Shown here: piece after piece, positions 12,661-24,454 of the stretch | Layout of the letters: every line of letters begins with the position of its first letter | Position numbering within the stretch: position 1 is the first letter of the stretch | Assembly (NCBI GenBank): GCA_030068075.1 | Contig: CM057830.1 | Coordinates: 28,118,247 to 28,182,246 of the forward strand | Reading direction: 5' to 3' | Origin: Paguma larvata | Lineage: Eukaryota > Chordata > Mammalia > Carnivora > Viverridae | DNA length: 64,000 bases | The notes under the pieces: model-generated | The model's database searches: none | What the model was told of the DNA's origin: nothing | Seen by the model: the letters and a program-made list of their open reading frames with translations, nothing else | Position numbers and translations under genes: made by a program

Positions 12661-12869
12661 TTTATTTTTTAATATTTATTTATTTTTGACACAGAGACAG
12701 AGCATGAGCTGGGGAGGGGCAGAGAGAGAGGGAGACATAGAATCTGAAACAGGCTCCAGGCTCTGAGCTGTCAGCACAGAGCCCGATGCGGGGCTCGAAC
12801 TCACAGACAGAGAGATCATGACCTGAGTCGAAGTCGGACGCTCAACCGACTGAGCCACCCAGGCGCCCC
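12661..12869 (-). repeat. Carnivore tRNA-derived SINE, little diverged
   Basis: Antisense full-length copy ending GACTGAGCCACCCAGGCGCC. A direct repeat, CAGCAGGTTTTA, at 12649-12660 recurs immediately after the element from about 12872, marking a target duplication. It is close to the consensus of the other copies and so probably recent. Confidence 0.93.
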
Positions 12870-12884
12870 TACAGCAGGTTTTAA

Positions 12885-13232
12885 AAGGGGAGTTTTAGGA
12901 TTAGACATGTTTTTGAATTATTTGTTGCTACATTTTTTCAGTCATTTAGCCTTTTCTCGGTGTTTTGGTAATTCTTGATTTACCAGATACTTACAGTGCC
13001 ACTATCTTGGGTTCCAGGCAACCAGAATTTTTCATCTGTTACAGTTAAAAATGACATGTTCTTGGTGCCTCCAATGTTAATGTCAATACTGTGCATGAAG
13101 AGTCTTTAACTGAAACGACTAAATTAAGCTAAAATAAAACATATTCTTTTCACTTGATCTTAGTTAGTATTGGTTATGTCCCTCATTATGGAATGCTTTG
13201 GAAAATATGAGTACTTGGTCATTCTGCTACAA
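12885..13232. other. No gene recognised
   Basis: Unique sequence between a SINE and a microsatellite. Confidence 0.45.
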
Positions 13233-13233
13233 T

Positions 13234-13301
13234 TTTCTTCTTCTTCTTCTTCTTCTTCTTCTTCTTCTTCTTCTTCTTCTTCTTCTTCTTCTTCTTCTTC
13301 C
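13234..13301 (+). repeat. (TTC)n microsatellite
   Basis: About 22 uninterrupted TTC units. An overlapping frame encodes a run of serines, which is purely a product of the repeat. Polypurine/polypyrimidine tracts of this type can form triplex DNA and vary in length. Confidence 0.98.
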
Positions 13302-13332
13302 CTTTTAAAAAATGTTTCTTTCTTATTTTCCA

Positions 13333-14278
13333 TGGTCGGGAGCCATCAGGGGCTCAGAGTTTGAGAGACCTCCCTGTGTGGAAAAGGCAGATGCTTCAAG
13401 GTCTCCTGCCAACCCACTGGCACCCATATGTTGGGAGCCATCATGGGCTCACAGGTTGAGATGTCTCCTTGTGTGGATAAGGCAGATGTTGCAAAGTCTC
13501 CTGCTGACCAAATGGTGCCCCAATACTATCTCCTTCTAATAACCTTTCGGGCCTGGACTTCTTGAACTGCTCTAGTTGACCTCAAGAGATGTAATGCTCT
13601 TTTGTTTTATGGCATATGGAAAAAGGGACTTGGAATGTGATGCCTTGATGGATAACATCTGAATGAGTGTATCCTGGCCAGAAGTAACTGCAAAGTTGCA
13701 TCTTGGAGATAGGTTACACAAATTGACCATACAGAATAGCAGTTGTGAGTTGGCTAAAAATTAGTGTAACTTATGTAGATGTTAGGCCCCTGTTGTGTAA
13801 ATTCACTCACTCATAAGCAAAGGAACTTAGGCAGGCATTAGAGAATTTTGTCCTTGCCAAGTAAGTTACCCTTCCCCCATTAACAATTAACATAGGTCTT
13901 AAGGCAGCAATGTATGCACCACCTGCTATCTCAAGGTTACACTAACAACCCTGCTTTCTTTCTGGCAAAAACAGTATTCATTCATTAGCTCAGGAATAGA
14001 ATCAAAAAACAGCTAAGATAAGACTCTCCCTCAAGGTCTGGGGGATCAACGTAATACACACTGTCTTCTTTCTTTAACTATCTTCCAAGAAAAAAGTAGT
14101 GTTCACTGATGTAATGTAACTCACTGCCTAAAAGTAAAGATACTGAGACTAGCAAGGCAGAGTTGTCTGCTCGTTCCAGAAACAGAGCAGCTCTCTCGAG
14201 TCATTCATCGTGCCAACACCGTTCATCCTTCGGGGACTCCTGGACACACAGGAGCTGGACTCCGGTGCTCCATCACAC
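13333..14278 (+). mobile_element. Endogenous retrovirus LTR with duplicated 5' end
   Basis: The sequence from TGTTGGGAGCCATCATGGGC (13429) to about GGTGCTCCATCA runs in parallel with the 3' LTR of the ERV at 45072-45873. Shared phrases include TAATGCTCTTTTGTTTTA, GTAAATTCACTCACTCA, TGTAATGTAACTCACTGCCT and AAAGATACTGAGACTAGCA. The block 13333-13428 is a second copy of the first about 96 bp (GGGAGCCATCAGGGGCTCAG ... CACTGGCACCC) placed directly upstream. No coding sequence is attached and no clear TSD was found. More diverged than the 45-kb copy. Confidence 0.8.
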
Positions 14279-14284
14279 TTTAGG

Positions 14285-14645
14285 AAGTTGAGGAATCTAA
14301 CTAGGATTGTGTGAGATGAGGATACTAGAAAAGTAATGACCCACTAAATTAAGAAAGTTCCTTAAAGGAATCCTACTCAGAACAAATGTTCATTTTGTCC
14401 CTCCCTGAATCCACTTTTACTATATTGAATTTCCTCATGAGGTCAAGTATTCAAACCTAGAAAATCTTAGGAATTTTTAGTGAGACAAATGCCCACTGAA
14501 TGGTTCCCATTTATTCTATTTCGTGCGACATAATTTCTAAGAATAACTGGTTCCTAATGTATATTTTAAATATCAGATTTTGTGTGGAACATAAGAAGAA
14601 CTGAATTATGTATTTTTCTCTTCAATAATTGTGCTATGTAAAAAC
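14285..14645. other. No gene recognised
   Basis: Unique sequence downstream of the LTR. Confidence 0.4.
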
Positions 14646-14649
14646 ATCA

Positions 14650-14830
14650 AAGGGCTCAAAATTGGGCTCTAGTCAGAGCTATTTACTAGCCATTTGAACT
14701 TGGTCAAATCATTTAACCTCTTTTGGGCCTTGGTTTCTAGTATATAAATTGAAGGAGGAAGGAATAGATTCTCTAAAGAATTTTCTAACTCTGAAATTAT
14801 AAGACCCTTAAATTCTATTGAGGATAGAAT
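14650..14830 (+). repeat. MIR (ancient tRNA-derived SINE)
   Basis: GAGCTATTTACTAGCCATTTG, TTGGTCAAATCATTTAACC and TTTTGGGCCTTGGTTTCTAG are the conserved MIR core phrases in order. Old and diverged. Confidence 0.75.
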
Positions 14831-14834
14831 CTCA

Positions 14835-15540
14835 TTAAACTTGGACCAGTGGTGTCCCTTAAAATGAAAATGTGTTGGTATGATTGCTGTTGTAATGTGC
14901 AAATGTTCCAAAATTAAATCAATAAAGTGAAACCCTTGCTGTTCTTTCATATGCATGATTATATTGTGTGATGTTAAACAGCTGCCGTATTCTATCATGG
15001 CTGTAGCCTTCAGTTCTGGTTGGAATGACTCCTGTGTGTGTATTAAGAAATAAGACTAATGCATGATTCAGCGCCTTTATAAATCAAAGATTCTATTACA
15101 GGCAGAAAATAGCCCAACAATAGCTATTCTATTACACTTCAATGGCATTAGAAAAGAAGAGAATACATCAAGTGAGGAACATAGGCCTTGCCTTTTTATT
15201 CTGCAATACAATAAAAAGCCATGTGGGTTTTAGTAGTTTCTTCCACCCAGTGGTTAATGCATCGACACCTATGTCGAATGACATTGTCCAAGACGTACTT
15301 CTATTTTTTTTCAAAAAATCAATTCTCTTCTGTGCTTTGGTAAAGAAAAAGTGTCTACTATATGGAGTCCAGCAGATCATTTTTTCAATCTAGCTCATTT
15401 GGAATTTTACTTCCTGATGCCTCACAAGGAAAAACTGCACAAAATATGTATTGAGAGAACAGTATATATGTCTTTTTGTATTTGTATATAAAGTGAGTTG
15501 ATTTGTTAAAACAATTATATTTGATATAAAAGTTTTCATT
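14835..15540. other. No gene recognised
   Basis: Unique sequence. An 83-codon plus frame and a 70-codon minus frame overlap at 15142-15393 and neither looks like a protein. Confidence 0.4.
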
Positions 15541-15748
15541 TAAATTTTTATTTATTTATTTGAGAAAGAGTTCATACAAGTTGGGGAGAGGTGCAGATGG
15601 AGAGAGAGAGAGAGAGAGAGAGAATCTTAAGCAGGCTCTACCCTCAGCGCAAAGCCTACCATGGGGCTTGATCCCACGACCCTAGGATCATGACATGAGC
15701 TGAAACCCAGAGTTGGACGCTCAACCGACTGAGTCACCCAGGGGCCCC
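15541..15748 (-). repeat. Carnivore tRNA-derived SINE
   Basis: Antisense copy with a (GA)n core at 15600-15623 and the head TCAACCGACTGAGTCACCCA. Flanks ATATAAAAGTTTT and ATATAAAATTTTA are an imperfect target duplication. Confidence 0.9.
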
Positions 15749-15917
15749 TTAATATAAAATTTTAGTTGTGAAATGATTCTAAAGGCATTTCTGTTGTGTA
15801 GTCTATCCCCAGTCTTCCAGACCTATATTTTATTCTACGGAGAAGAGTTAGACGTTTATCCTTGACTTTTCCTCTGCCATTTCCTCCTCCAACAAACTAG
15901 GAGCTGTCATTAAGTTT

Positions 15918-16510
15918 CCTCAAAAAACTAAAAATAGAACTACCCTATGACCCCAGTAATAGGACTGCTAGGAATTTACCCAAGGGATATAGGAGTGCTG
16001 ATGCATAGGGGCACATGTACCCCAATGTATATATCAGCACTTTCAACAATAGGCAAATCATGGAAAAAGCCTTAATGTCCATCAACTGATGAATGGATAA
16101 AGAAGACGTAGTGTATATATACAATGGAATACTACTTGGCAATGAGAAAGAATGTAATCTGGCCATTTGCAGCAACGTGGATGGAACTGGAAGGTATTAT
16201 GCTAAATGAAATAAGTCAGTCAGAGAAAGACAGATAGCATATATTTTCACTCATATGTGAATCTTGAGAAACTTAACAGAAGACCATGGGGGAAGGGAAG
16301 GGGAAATAAAAAAAAAAAGTTACAGAGAGGGAAGGAGGCAAACCATAAGAGACTCTTAAATACTTAGAACAAACTGAGGGTTGATGTGGGGTGGGGGAGA
16401 AGGAAAGTGGGTGATGGGCACTAAGGAGGGCACTTGCTGGGATCAGCACTGGATTGTATGGAAACCAATTTGACAATAAATTATACTAAAAAATAAAAAT
16501 AAAATAAAAT
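15918..16510 (+). mobile_element. Carnivore L1, 5'-truncated 3' end
   Basis: Carries the last part of ORF2 (CAAAAAACTAAAAATAGAAC, ATACAATGGAATACTACTTG, GTGGATGGAACTGGAAGG) and the 3' UTR (AGAGACTCTTAAATACTTAG, GGCACTAAGGAGGGCACTTG). It ends in an AAAATAAAATAAAA tail. About 590 bp, relatively young, and not coding. Confidence 0.93.
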
Positions 16511-16511
16511 T

Positions 16512-19500
16512 TCATGTAACTGTAAAATAATCCTCTTTCAAATAGGCAAGATACCAAAGAGGGAATTAAAGATACAGCTGTGAACTTGTATTCATATTGT
16601 CCAATCTATGCACCAAAGTTAATAAAGGATATTATAATAAACTTATAATTGACTCAAAAAAAAGTAAAATAAATAAAATAAAAGCCAACAACAATTGTCG
16701 ACTCCATGTATAGTAAGTTGAGTATATATCCCAGTCCCATATAGCACCAAATGTCAAACTTATGAAATTTATTTGGTATAGGCAATCAATTAATTTTACA
16801 AGCACATGACATTAATAAATTATTGAAGAAATGAAGCCTGTTCATCACATATTAGAACATTGCATACTAGAGAGCAGCACCTGTAGAAAATATGTCATAA
16901 TGATTCTACTTCACAAAATTTCAAAACTTTTAAGATAAAAACAGAAAGGACAGAGATAAACCCAATTTGTAAAAATTTTTAGTACACAGGAAGGTTTGAG
17001 AATGAAGCAGTGGGTGATGGAGGACGGATGGTAAAAACAGGGCCATAACCCTCAGGAGACCATACACGTGACTATTATTTTGACTGTCTCATTAAAAGCA
17101 TTCAATTTTGAATGTAGCCACCCTCTATTGTATAAAATAACTTAATGAGAAAATAGTGTTTCCTTGAGAACTTGGTGGATTATATTTACTCTCTAAAGAT
17201 ATAAGCTTGCGTGCTACTGCGATTTGTTTTTCCTCTTTTGCAGTTAATATTTATAAATATAGAAACTATTTCTTTTTCCTGAACAGCAACTTGGTCAACT
17301 TCTGTTCTTATTATGAGAAGGCTAACTAATATCTTAATGTCAACTTAGAAAGTAGAATTTACACATATGCCCTATGGTCATAAGGAGCATTTTTGTATAT
17401 TAAGAGATTAAAGCAATGCATTTGGCCAATAGACGCTATATCATCAGGAGCTTCGTAAAATTAACTTGACACATTAGTTTCCAAGGATTTAAGTCTAAGA
17501 AAATATTTCAAAAAATAGATAGGCATGAAATAATTTAGTAATTTAAAACCAGAGTAGACTTCACTGTTTTGTTTTTATAGTGAAATAAATCTGTTATTGC
17601 TGAAACCCGAAGAAATGACACATAAATACATCCTCAGTGAAGTAAAATCAATCCTACAGGTCATTGCTTGACTTTGTGGATTAAAATGGCTTTCAGAATC
17701 TTATTATTAGCACTGTTGCATTGGAGGCTTTTAACTGCATTACCATAGAGAAGAGATTTCATTTTTTATAACAGCTTGCTACCTTTCAAAATGCAGTTTT
17801 AAGTACAGGCCACTTTGAGTAGACTTGATTTTCCTAAATTGAGAGAGATTGAGCTTGTTGTCAGTAACTTGTCTCAAAGGCAAACTTTCAAAATTTACAA
17901 ATTATGGAAAAACGGGGAAAGAATAGATGGATAAATGATCGCTGCCATGTTTAAGAATGAAATGCTTTTGAAACAGGTTGCTGTGTTTATGGTTGGCTCA
18001 TTTTACCTTCCTTACCACCTTCTTAATTTAGATATCCCCTAAGCTGAAGAAGAATAGGAGAGGGAATCCACTTCTGTCATTTTATTTTACTGCCAAATCC
18101 ATACTGTAATTTATTTTCCACAAGCTGTTTTCCAAATGTCATGAGATTGGAAGGGTGTTTGTTTTTACTCAATTTTAAGTGTTTTTGCATATGAGAAATG
18201 AACCGGATTCTGTGTGTGCATATCCGCTACATCTCCAAGGGAAACGAGCAAAAATAGCTTGCCAATCAACAGGTTTAAAACATAGTAAAAATGTTTTCAG
18301 TGTAGCGCTACGCTTTTGTGCAGGGTTGCGAAACACGCTTACTTACCTATATTTCTTCATTCCTTTTCATTTTCATATGAAAAATAATTTGTTTTGATCT
18401 GTTTTTTATTTATGTGTGCATTAAATCAAGAAAGGACATGATACAATGTATACATTTTGGAACGGATAGAATACTGTTATCAACTCAAAACAATGCTCAT
18501 ATATTGTCATAGCTATCCATCAACAGAGAGATTATAATATTATGTTAAAATTATAAAAATTGTTTAAAATTATGTATTATTTTTGAAGTAGTATCTTTTA
18601 CAGGGCTGGTTTTGTTTTTCATCACACAAACTTTATCACTGTCAATCTTTCTTTAACTAAATATGTTCTTTTGAATAGGAGAACTAAAGAAATTATTTTG
18701 CTTAAATAGGACATCTTGTTTCGTTAAGGAAACTAATTTCATGCTCCTTCTCAGAATTTTCAACCAAAACTTGGGGAATAGTATATAAAAAATTCAAAAA
18801 GAAAAAAAGAAGGATGTGCCTGCCTTATATTTAATTTTCTTACTTTAATTATATTTTTCCAATTTAGGAAATTTACATTTAAGCTGCATCTGCACAGCAC
18901 AAAGTAGGAAAAGTAATTGAAATTATCTAATTGATTTGCATTTAAATAGACAATCTAAGAAAAAAGTCAGATCTTAATGTTCCCTATCAGGAAGACGTTA
19001 TAGCTTTTACCAAGTTATGATTCCCACACAGAAATCTGGGCAGTTGAGGAAATGAGATAAGGCAAGAGGAGGAAGCTAGCAGAAACATTGGGAAAATATC
19101 ACATTAGAAGTTTTGGTGCTCATCATCATGAAGAACATTCTATAGTGCCTGAAATTCATGGCAAATATCCATTAGGAATTTCAAAATCCATTATTTCTGC
19201 TTCATTTTCTGTCTCTGAGTTTATCAGTGATTCAAATTCAACCTCTCCTTTGAATTCCAAACTTCTTAACACGTACTTTTTTCTGCCTTATCTTCTGTGA
19301 AACTGGTGTCTATCTAGGGCCACTGCCTATGGTTGTGGAAAGTGCTTACTGCAGCGTGGGCATATCCATATACCTTAGGGCTGGGCGGCATCCACCTGGA
19401 TGCACACACAGGTGTTGTGAGAGCCAGCAGCCTTCTGTCTCTATCTCACAGATAATTGCTTCCTCTGTATCCTGACTTCTTGAGTGGATGGTAACCATTG

Positions 19501-19856
19501 TCCAGGCTTCCTGCCAGTTGGTTACTTATACAAAAACATTTCAGAAATCTGAATATCTCAAATTTGCCTCCAAATAGGGAGCACAAATGTCAGGTTAAAA
19601 CTTCCTCCAAGAGCAGCAAGGAAAGAGATAAAGATTAGTATTCATGCAAATCAAGAGTCAACTGGAGGCCAGACATTGAGAAATTTCATATCTGAACATG
19701 TCTACTTATTGATTAAATAGATATTATATTCATCAGCTAACAGTGAAGGAAAATGGGTAGAATGGGATGTAAGGATGGCCAAGAAATGGTGAACTTGCTT
19801 AGATGGAGATAGCATGAGCATATAATGTATCTTCCAATTTGGGGCACTTTTGACAA
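16512..19856. other. 3.3-kb repeat-poor stretch without a recognised gene
   Basis: I find no SINE, L1, LTR or hAT signature here, unlike neighbouring DNA. No frame exceeds 72 codons with protein-like content. An octamer-like ATTTGCAT lies at 18934-18941 next to TAATTGA. Whether it is conserved regulatory DNA cannot be judged from one genome. Confidence 0.4.
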
Positions 19857-20362
19857 TGTGTTAGTTTCCTGTTGTAACAAATTAACATACACTTGGTTTG
19901 CTTAAAAAACCCAGAAATCTGTTCTCTCACAGACCCGGAGGCCACAAGTCCTGTATCAGTTTCACTGGGCTGAAATCAGTGTTGGCAGAGCCATGCTCCC
20001 TCCTCTCCTGAGTCTTCAAGGAAGAATCTGTTCGCTGCGTCTTCCAGCTTTTGGTGGTTGTCAGATTTCCTTGTCATGTGTCTGCATAACTCCATTCCCT
20101 GCCTCTGTGGTCACATCACCTTCTCCTCCTTTGTGTTTGTCCAATTTTCCTCTGCCTCTGTCTCATAAATATACACGTGATTGCATTTAGGGCTCACCGT
20201 CATAACCAGGATAGACTCCCAAACTCAAAATCCTTACCTTAACTACATAAGGGAAGATCTTTTTTTTTTTTTTTTTTTCTTACCATAGATAGTAGCATTT
20301 ACAGATCTGGGTATTACAATATGGATATCTTGGAGAAGGGGGTGTTATTCAGCCTACCACGG
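19857..20362 (-). repeat. MaLR-type LTR (MLT1-like), antisense
   Basis: TGTTAGTTTCCTGTTGTAACA, GGCAGAGCCATGCTCCCTCC, CTTCCAGCTTTTGGTGGTTG and a final GGTGTTATTCAGCCTACCAC follow the reverse-complement order of an MLT1-type LTR. A T19 run at 20260-20278 is inserted in it. Confidence 0.75.
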
Positions 20363-20556
20363 AAGGTAAAAGAGAGCACTGTGAATAATTACATAGCAGC
20401 AACAGGGGCAAACAGGGACTGTTCCAGGCAAACCAGATTACTGCCACCAAAGTGTTTTCACTTTTCTTCTAAGAATTTTATTTTTAATTAAATTGCATGA
20501 CATATATGTATATGTTTGTACACATATATAACTATGTAAGCCCTGACAGTTGGTTT

Positions 20557-20562
20557 TCTCTC

Positions 20563-20602
<40 letters not shown>
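20557..20602 (+). repeat. (TC)n microsatellite
   Basis: About 46 bp of TC dinucleotides with one CCC interruption. Confidence 0.95.
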
Positions 20603-20604
<2 letters not shown>

Positions 20605-20689
20605 TGATGCAAGTGCCTGACTTAAGCTTTGGTTGCAGAGGCATCCACTTCAACAGCAGTTATATTGAATAAGCACATTGCCAGTCACA

Positions 20690-21050
20690 TGACCAGATAA
20701 AGAACCAGGCCACCCATCCCACTCCTTTGTTTTAGAGATCTTGGTTTGGGCTAGTTGTTTTTTCTCTTCCCAAGCTTTAAATTCTCACTCTTACATTTTA
20801 AATTCACCAATAAAGAGTAAGCCTGTGAAATCTTAGGCCCTCACCCTTGACCCCAATAAAAGGAGAATCCCAGGCCTGTGCTCTTTGTCTCTGCCTCTGA
20901 CCTTGATGTGTGGCCTCAGGTATGCTATGTAATTTCCAGGATCTGTAAATAATAAACGTTTTTTTTTTCTTTTTTCAAAGTTTCCTGGTAGATATTGCTG
21001 AAGGGCAGCTTGCCATCATAATAACCTTTAGGACCAGTCAAGCCACAACA
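20690..21050 (+). repeat. Possible retroviral-type LTR fragment
   Basis: Has closely spaced CACCAATAAAGAGTAAGC and CCCCAATAAAAGGAGAATCC (polyadenylation-like hexamers). A CT-rich stretch with CTCTGCCTCTGACC follows, then AATAATAAACGT. This arrangement is common at the R-U5 region of gamma-type LTRs. No boundaries or TSD found, and the family is not recognised. Confidence 0.35.
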
Positions 21051-21354
21051 TTGGTTATCGATAAGCTGAGATCACTGCACAAAACAATATGTATATACAC
21101 ATGCACACATATACTTAGTTTAAATATTCAAATAGTTCATTATGGCTTACGGAAAAAAAAACTTTTACTTTTGCATCTCACTTTCAGAAGTGATCATTTT
21201 CAACACTTTTAGCTATATTATTTTTATATATAATATACTATAAAATACTATAAAACATATATGCTGGTCTCTGCCCCTGTTTCCTGGCATAGAGCTCTTA
21301 AAGCCCTTGGGATTTCCTAGAAAAAGCACTAGGAACATCTTTTGTGGAGCTTGC

Positions 21355-21446
21355 TTTGGATTCTCTCTCTCCCCCTCTCTCTGTTCCTTTCCTGCTCTCA
21401 CTCTTTCTCTCTCTCTAAAATAAAATAAATGAACAGTTTAAAAAAG
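21355..21446 (+). repeat. Carnivore SINE, 3' half
   Basis: GAGCTTGCTTTGGATTCTCT, a TC-rich tract, then CTCTAAAATAAAATAAATGA. The tRNA-like head is missing or decayed. Confidence 0.65.
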
Positions 21447-22342
21447 ACTATAACTAGAAAAAATAGGACTTAACAAAAAATACTTTAAAGAAGTATTTAA
21501 ACAGAAGAAGTTTAATTTAGGAAATCAGCTACTCAGTTGATGTATTGGGAACCCCAAACTGAGGGGAGGTGGAGTAACACAGACATTAGTATCAGCCAGG
21601 AAACAAGTACCACCTCGAGGCTAGAGGGAGAAACCTAGGGTGGTGTTAGTGGTGTCCAGAGCTCAAGATCACCCGGTAAATGTTGGAGCCATGGCAGGAC
21701 TATTTGGAAGAGTTACTGGAACAAAGAAGAAGATGCAGACATTGCCAGAGAAGCCAGCTGATGCATAGAGGGAGGAGAAGAAACCTGGATTCCCCTTACC
21801 GTCTGCTGTCCAGCCTCCCTTAAGTGTCTCCTATTGGCTAAAACCTACATGGAAGCCAAAGAACGAAATCTTGGAAATGCGATTTGCAAGAGTCATACCT
21901 CTGAGATACAGAAAAACTGTTGCAGGAAAATTTTGGGGCATTTGCACGCTTTCATGTAGGCCACCACTCAGTCCAGGCTTTAGCAAACTATTAGATCCGC
22001 TTCTAGCTGCTTCACTTTGCCCATTAAATGCCAAATCTCAGGTAAGTTTACCTATCTTATCAATTTTACTTCATTCAGCCTTATGTTCTATTCTCCTTGA
22101 TCTAGCAAACTTAAAATCCATTCCCATTATACCTCCTGATTTCTTGCTTACACAAATTAGCAAGAATCTGCAATTACATTGGCTATAAGTGCTATCTCCT
22201 CCCCAGATCCTGAAATTCTTTTCTGGATCATGCCATAATCTGCCTATTCAAGGGCGATATGAGTGGAGGGGTTTGTTCTTGCCTTTCTTTTGCAAGGCAA
22301 CTGACTTTGTAAATTCATTAAAGACTCTTTTTTTTTTTCTTT
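21447..22342. other. No gene recognised
   Basis: A 105-codon plus-strand frame at 21871-22188 overlaps a 67-codon minus frame. Neither has a domain, signal peptide or family I recognise. Confidence 0.4.
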
Positions 22343-22825
22343 CAAATAAGCTTTATTTTTAATAATCAGAAACTGGGAACAACTTAAATGTGCATCAACA
22401 ATTGATGAGTGAACAAGTGTATTACATTCATACACCATGAAGTATTACTCAGCAAAAATAAATAAAGAAATAAAAATAAATTAATCTGTAAGCAATTATG
22501 CTTACTGAAAGAAGGTAAAAGAAAAGCTTTATTATTTAATAAATATTATATTATTAGTATATTATTTATTATATAAAATTCCAGAATGTGCAAATTAAAC
22601 TACTGTGAAATAAATCAATGGTTGAATGCAAATGAGGGATTAGGGAGGGGCAAGAGGAAGAGATTATGAAGGGGCAGGAGAAAACTTTTGGGGGTAATAA
22701 TATGCTCATTACTTTAATTATGGTGATGGTATTACAGGTGTATACATTTGTCAAAATACATCAAATTTTACAATTTAAATATGTGCAGTTTATTATATTC
22801 CAATTATACACCAATAAAGCTATTA
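22343..22825 (+). mobile_element. Old L1 (L1M-type) 3' end
   Basis: AGAAACTGGGAACAACTTAA, TGAAGTATTACTCAGCAAAA, then GTGTATACATTTGTCAAAAT and ATTATACACCAATAAAGCTA: the classic order of an L1M 3' UTR ending in a CAATAAAGCT polyadenylation context. An AT-rich block at 22530-22580 interrupts it. Confidence 0.8.
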
Positions 22826-22829
22826 AGAG

Positions 22830-23372
22830 AGAAGATGCTTCCACATAAAAATCTGGATCTTCCATTTCTTTTGGGAAATCAATCAACCCTATATTGACTC
22901 AACTATTTCCCACTTCTCATATCTTGGTAGGGTCAGCCCTGCCTCAGTGACAGCAAAAACTGGAGAACAATTAATACCATGTCCACTCAAACACTGGTTC
23001 CGTCACAAGACCCTCTTGAGACTGCCGGATCTCTCTTCTTTGCCCCAGGGTACCTGCCTGTGCAGTGATGGCGTAAGGTCTACAGTCCAGGGAAGTATAG
23101 GAATCCAGAAAACCTTTAGGTTATTTGCTCCGACACTGACCTCTGCCGGAAGAGATAAAGAGGTCTGTAGGTCCTAAGGATTTCTGTACACCTTTAACCC
23201 AGAGACACAGTCACATGAAATTATGTATGCTTTTCAGGATAGACACATAACCTCTAACTTGCTACAAACTCCACCACTCCCTAATCAATGTTTCTATGCA
23301 ATGTTTCTATATTATGTTTTTTAATCTTAAAGCTATACTTTATTAAATTTAATTTTTGAAAGATTTGTTTTT
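22830..23372. other. No gene recognised
   Basis: Unique sequence, slightly GC-richer at 22930-23180 where a 76-codon plus frame lies without a recognisable domain. Confidence 0.4.
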
Positions 23373-23422
23373 TCTAAATAAATTATAATCAAACCTTCTC
23401 TAAATAAATTATAATCAAACCT
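23373..23422 (+). repeat. 24-bp tandem duplication
   Basis: TCTAAATAAATTATAATCAA plus AACCT occurs twice in direct succession with almost no divergence, suggesting a recent slippage-type duplication. Confidence 0.8.
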
Positions 23423-23437
23423 ATTTTAGGATATCTA

Positions 23438-23610
23438 GTGGCGCCTGGGTGACTCAGTTGGTTAAATGTCCGACTTAGGTCAGGTTGTGATGTTACAGTT
23501 TGTGAGCTCAGATCTTGGAGCCTGCTTCGGATTGTGTCACCCTCTCGCTCTGTCCCTCCCCTACTTGTGCTTTTTCTCTATGAAAAATAAATAAATAAAC
23601 ATTTAAAGAA
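23438..23610 (+). repeat. Carnivore tRNA-derived SINE (sense)
   Basis: Head GTGGCGCCTGGGTGACTCAG, TC-rich middle and AATAAATAAATAAAC tail. Target duplication GGATATCTA at 23429-23437 and 23611-23619. Confidence 0.93.
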
Positions 23611-23619
23611 GGATATCTA

Positions 23620-24204
23620 AATAAAACATTACTTATCAGACTTAGTGTCACTAAATGTTAATGCTTAAAATTTTGGAAAGTAGTAAAACAAAACTTGTAT
23701 CCTTACCCTTAATAAATTTGAATGTCAGGAAAAATGACAACATTCTATGCATCAGAACAAGAAATATATCAATTCTGTTTCCCACTTAGCCCCTGAAGGT
23801 CTTATCTGCCTAGCGTATTTTGTACTTCACAGGGGTTGTAACTTCTGGGTAGGTCTCGGGAGACAGCTGTACCTCAACAGTGTTGGGGAATGTGAGACAT
23901 CCCTATGCAAAAGGAACTTAAGTCATGCTTTTCCTGAAAGCACTGGAGGTTGTCATACCACTTATCCCTTCATGAGGGTGAGCTTAGGGCTCATAGGAGA
24001 TCCTGACATCTAGGTCATAAGATCAGTCCCACAAAGCTGAACAGTTTTTCCTAAGAAAGCTTAGGCAGCGTTACCAATTAGACCACATTAGACTGAGAGC
24101 TATTCACTGCCATCCTGCCATCTCTGATACACATGAAGTTTGGGGTTCCCACAAAACATGTTCTTCTCTTTGGGCTGGCAAAGCCCATATCTCGCTCTCT
24201 TTTC
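23620..24204. other. No gene recognised
   Basis: Unique sequence. An 88-codon plus frame at 23747-24013 has no recognisable motif. Confidence 0.4.
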
Positions 24205-24206
24205 TA

Positions 24207-24452
24207 AAAAAAAATTAGTGACATATTTATTATATTTAGCCAAATATGCCCCAAATATTATCATTTTAACATATAGTCAATATAAAGCTTATAAGATGTT
24301 TTACATTCTTTCTCACTGTCTCTTTTTTCATATGTTTTAGAAATCCAGTTTGCATTTTATACTTACAGCATATCTCAGCTCAGACCAGCCACATTTCAAA
24401 TGCTCAGTAGTCATATGTGACCAGTGCCTACCATATTGGACAGCACAACTCT
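24207..24452. repeat. hAT-type nonautonomous DNA element
   Basis: CCAAATATTATCATTTTAAC, ATAAGATGTTTTACATTCTT, CAGCCACATTTCAAATGCTC and CATATTGGACAGCACAACTC occur in the order of an ancient MER hAT element. The left end is truncated or too diverged to mark. Confidence 0.7.
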
Positions 24453-24454
24453 AT

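Noticed and set aside
13170..13364. Frame with a long serine run
   Set aside because: Produced by the (TTC)n microsatellite; no protein context.
20690..21050. Confident assignment of this block to a specific ERV family
   Set aside because: Polyadenylation-like motifs are suggestive, but no TG...CA boundaries, primer-binding site or target duplication was found.
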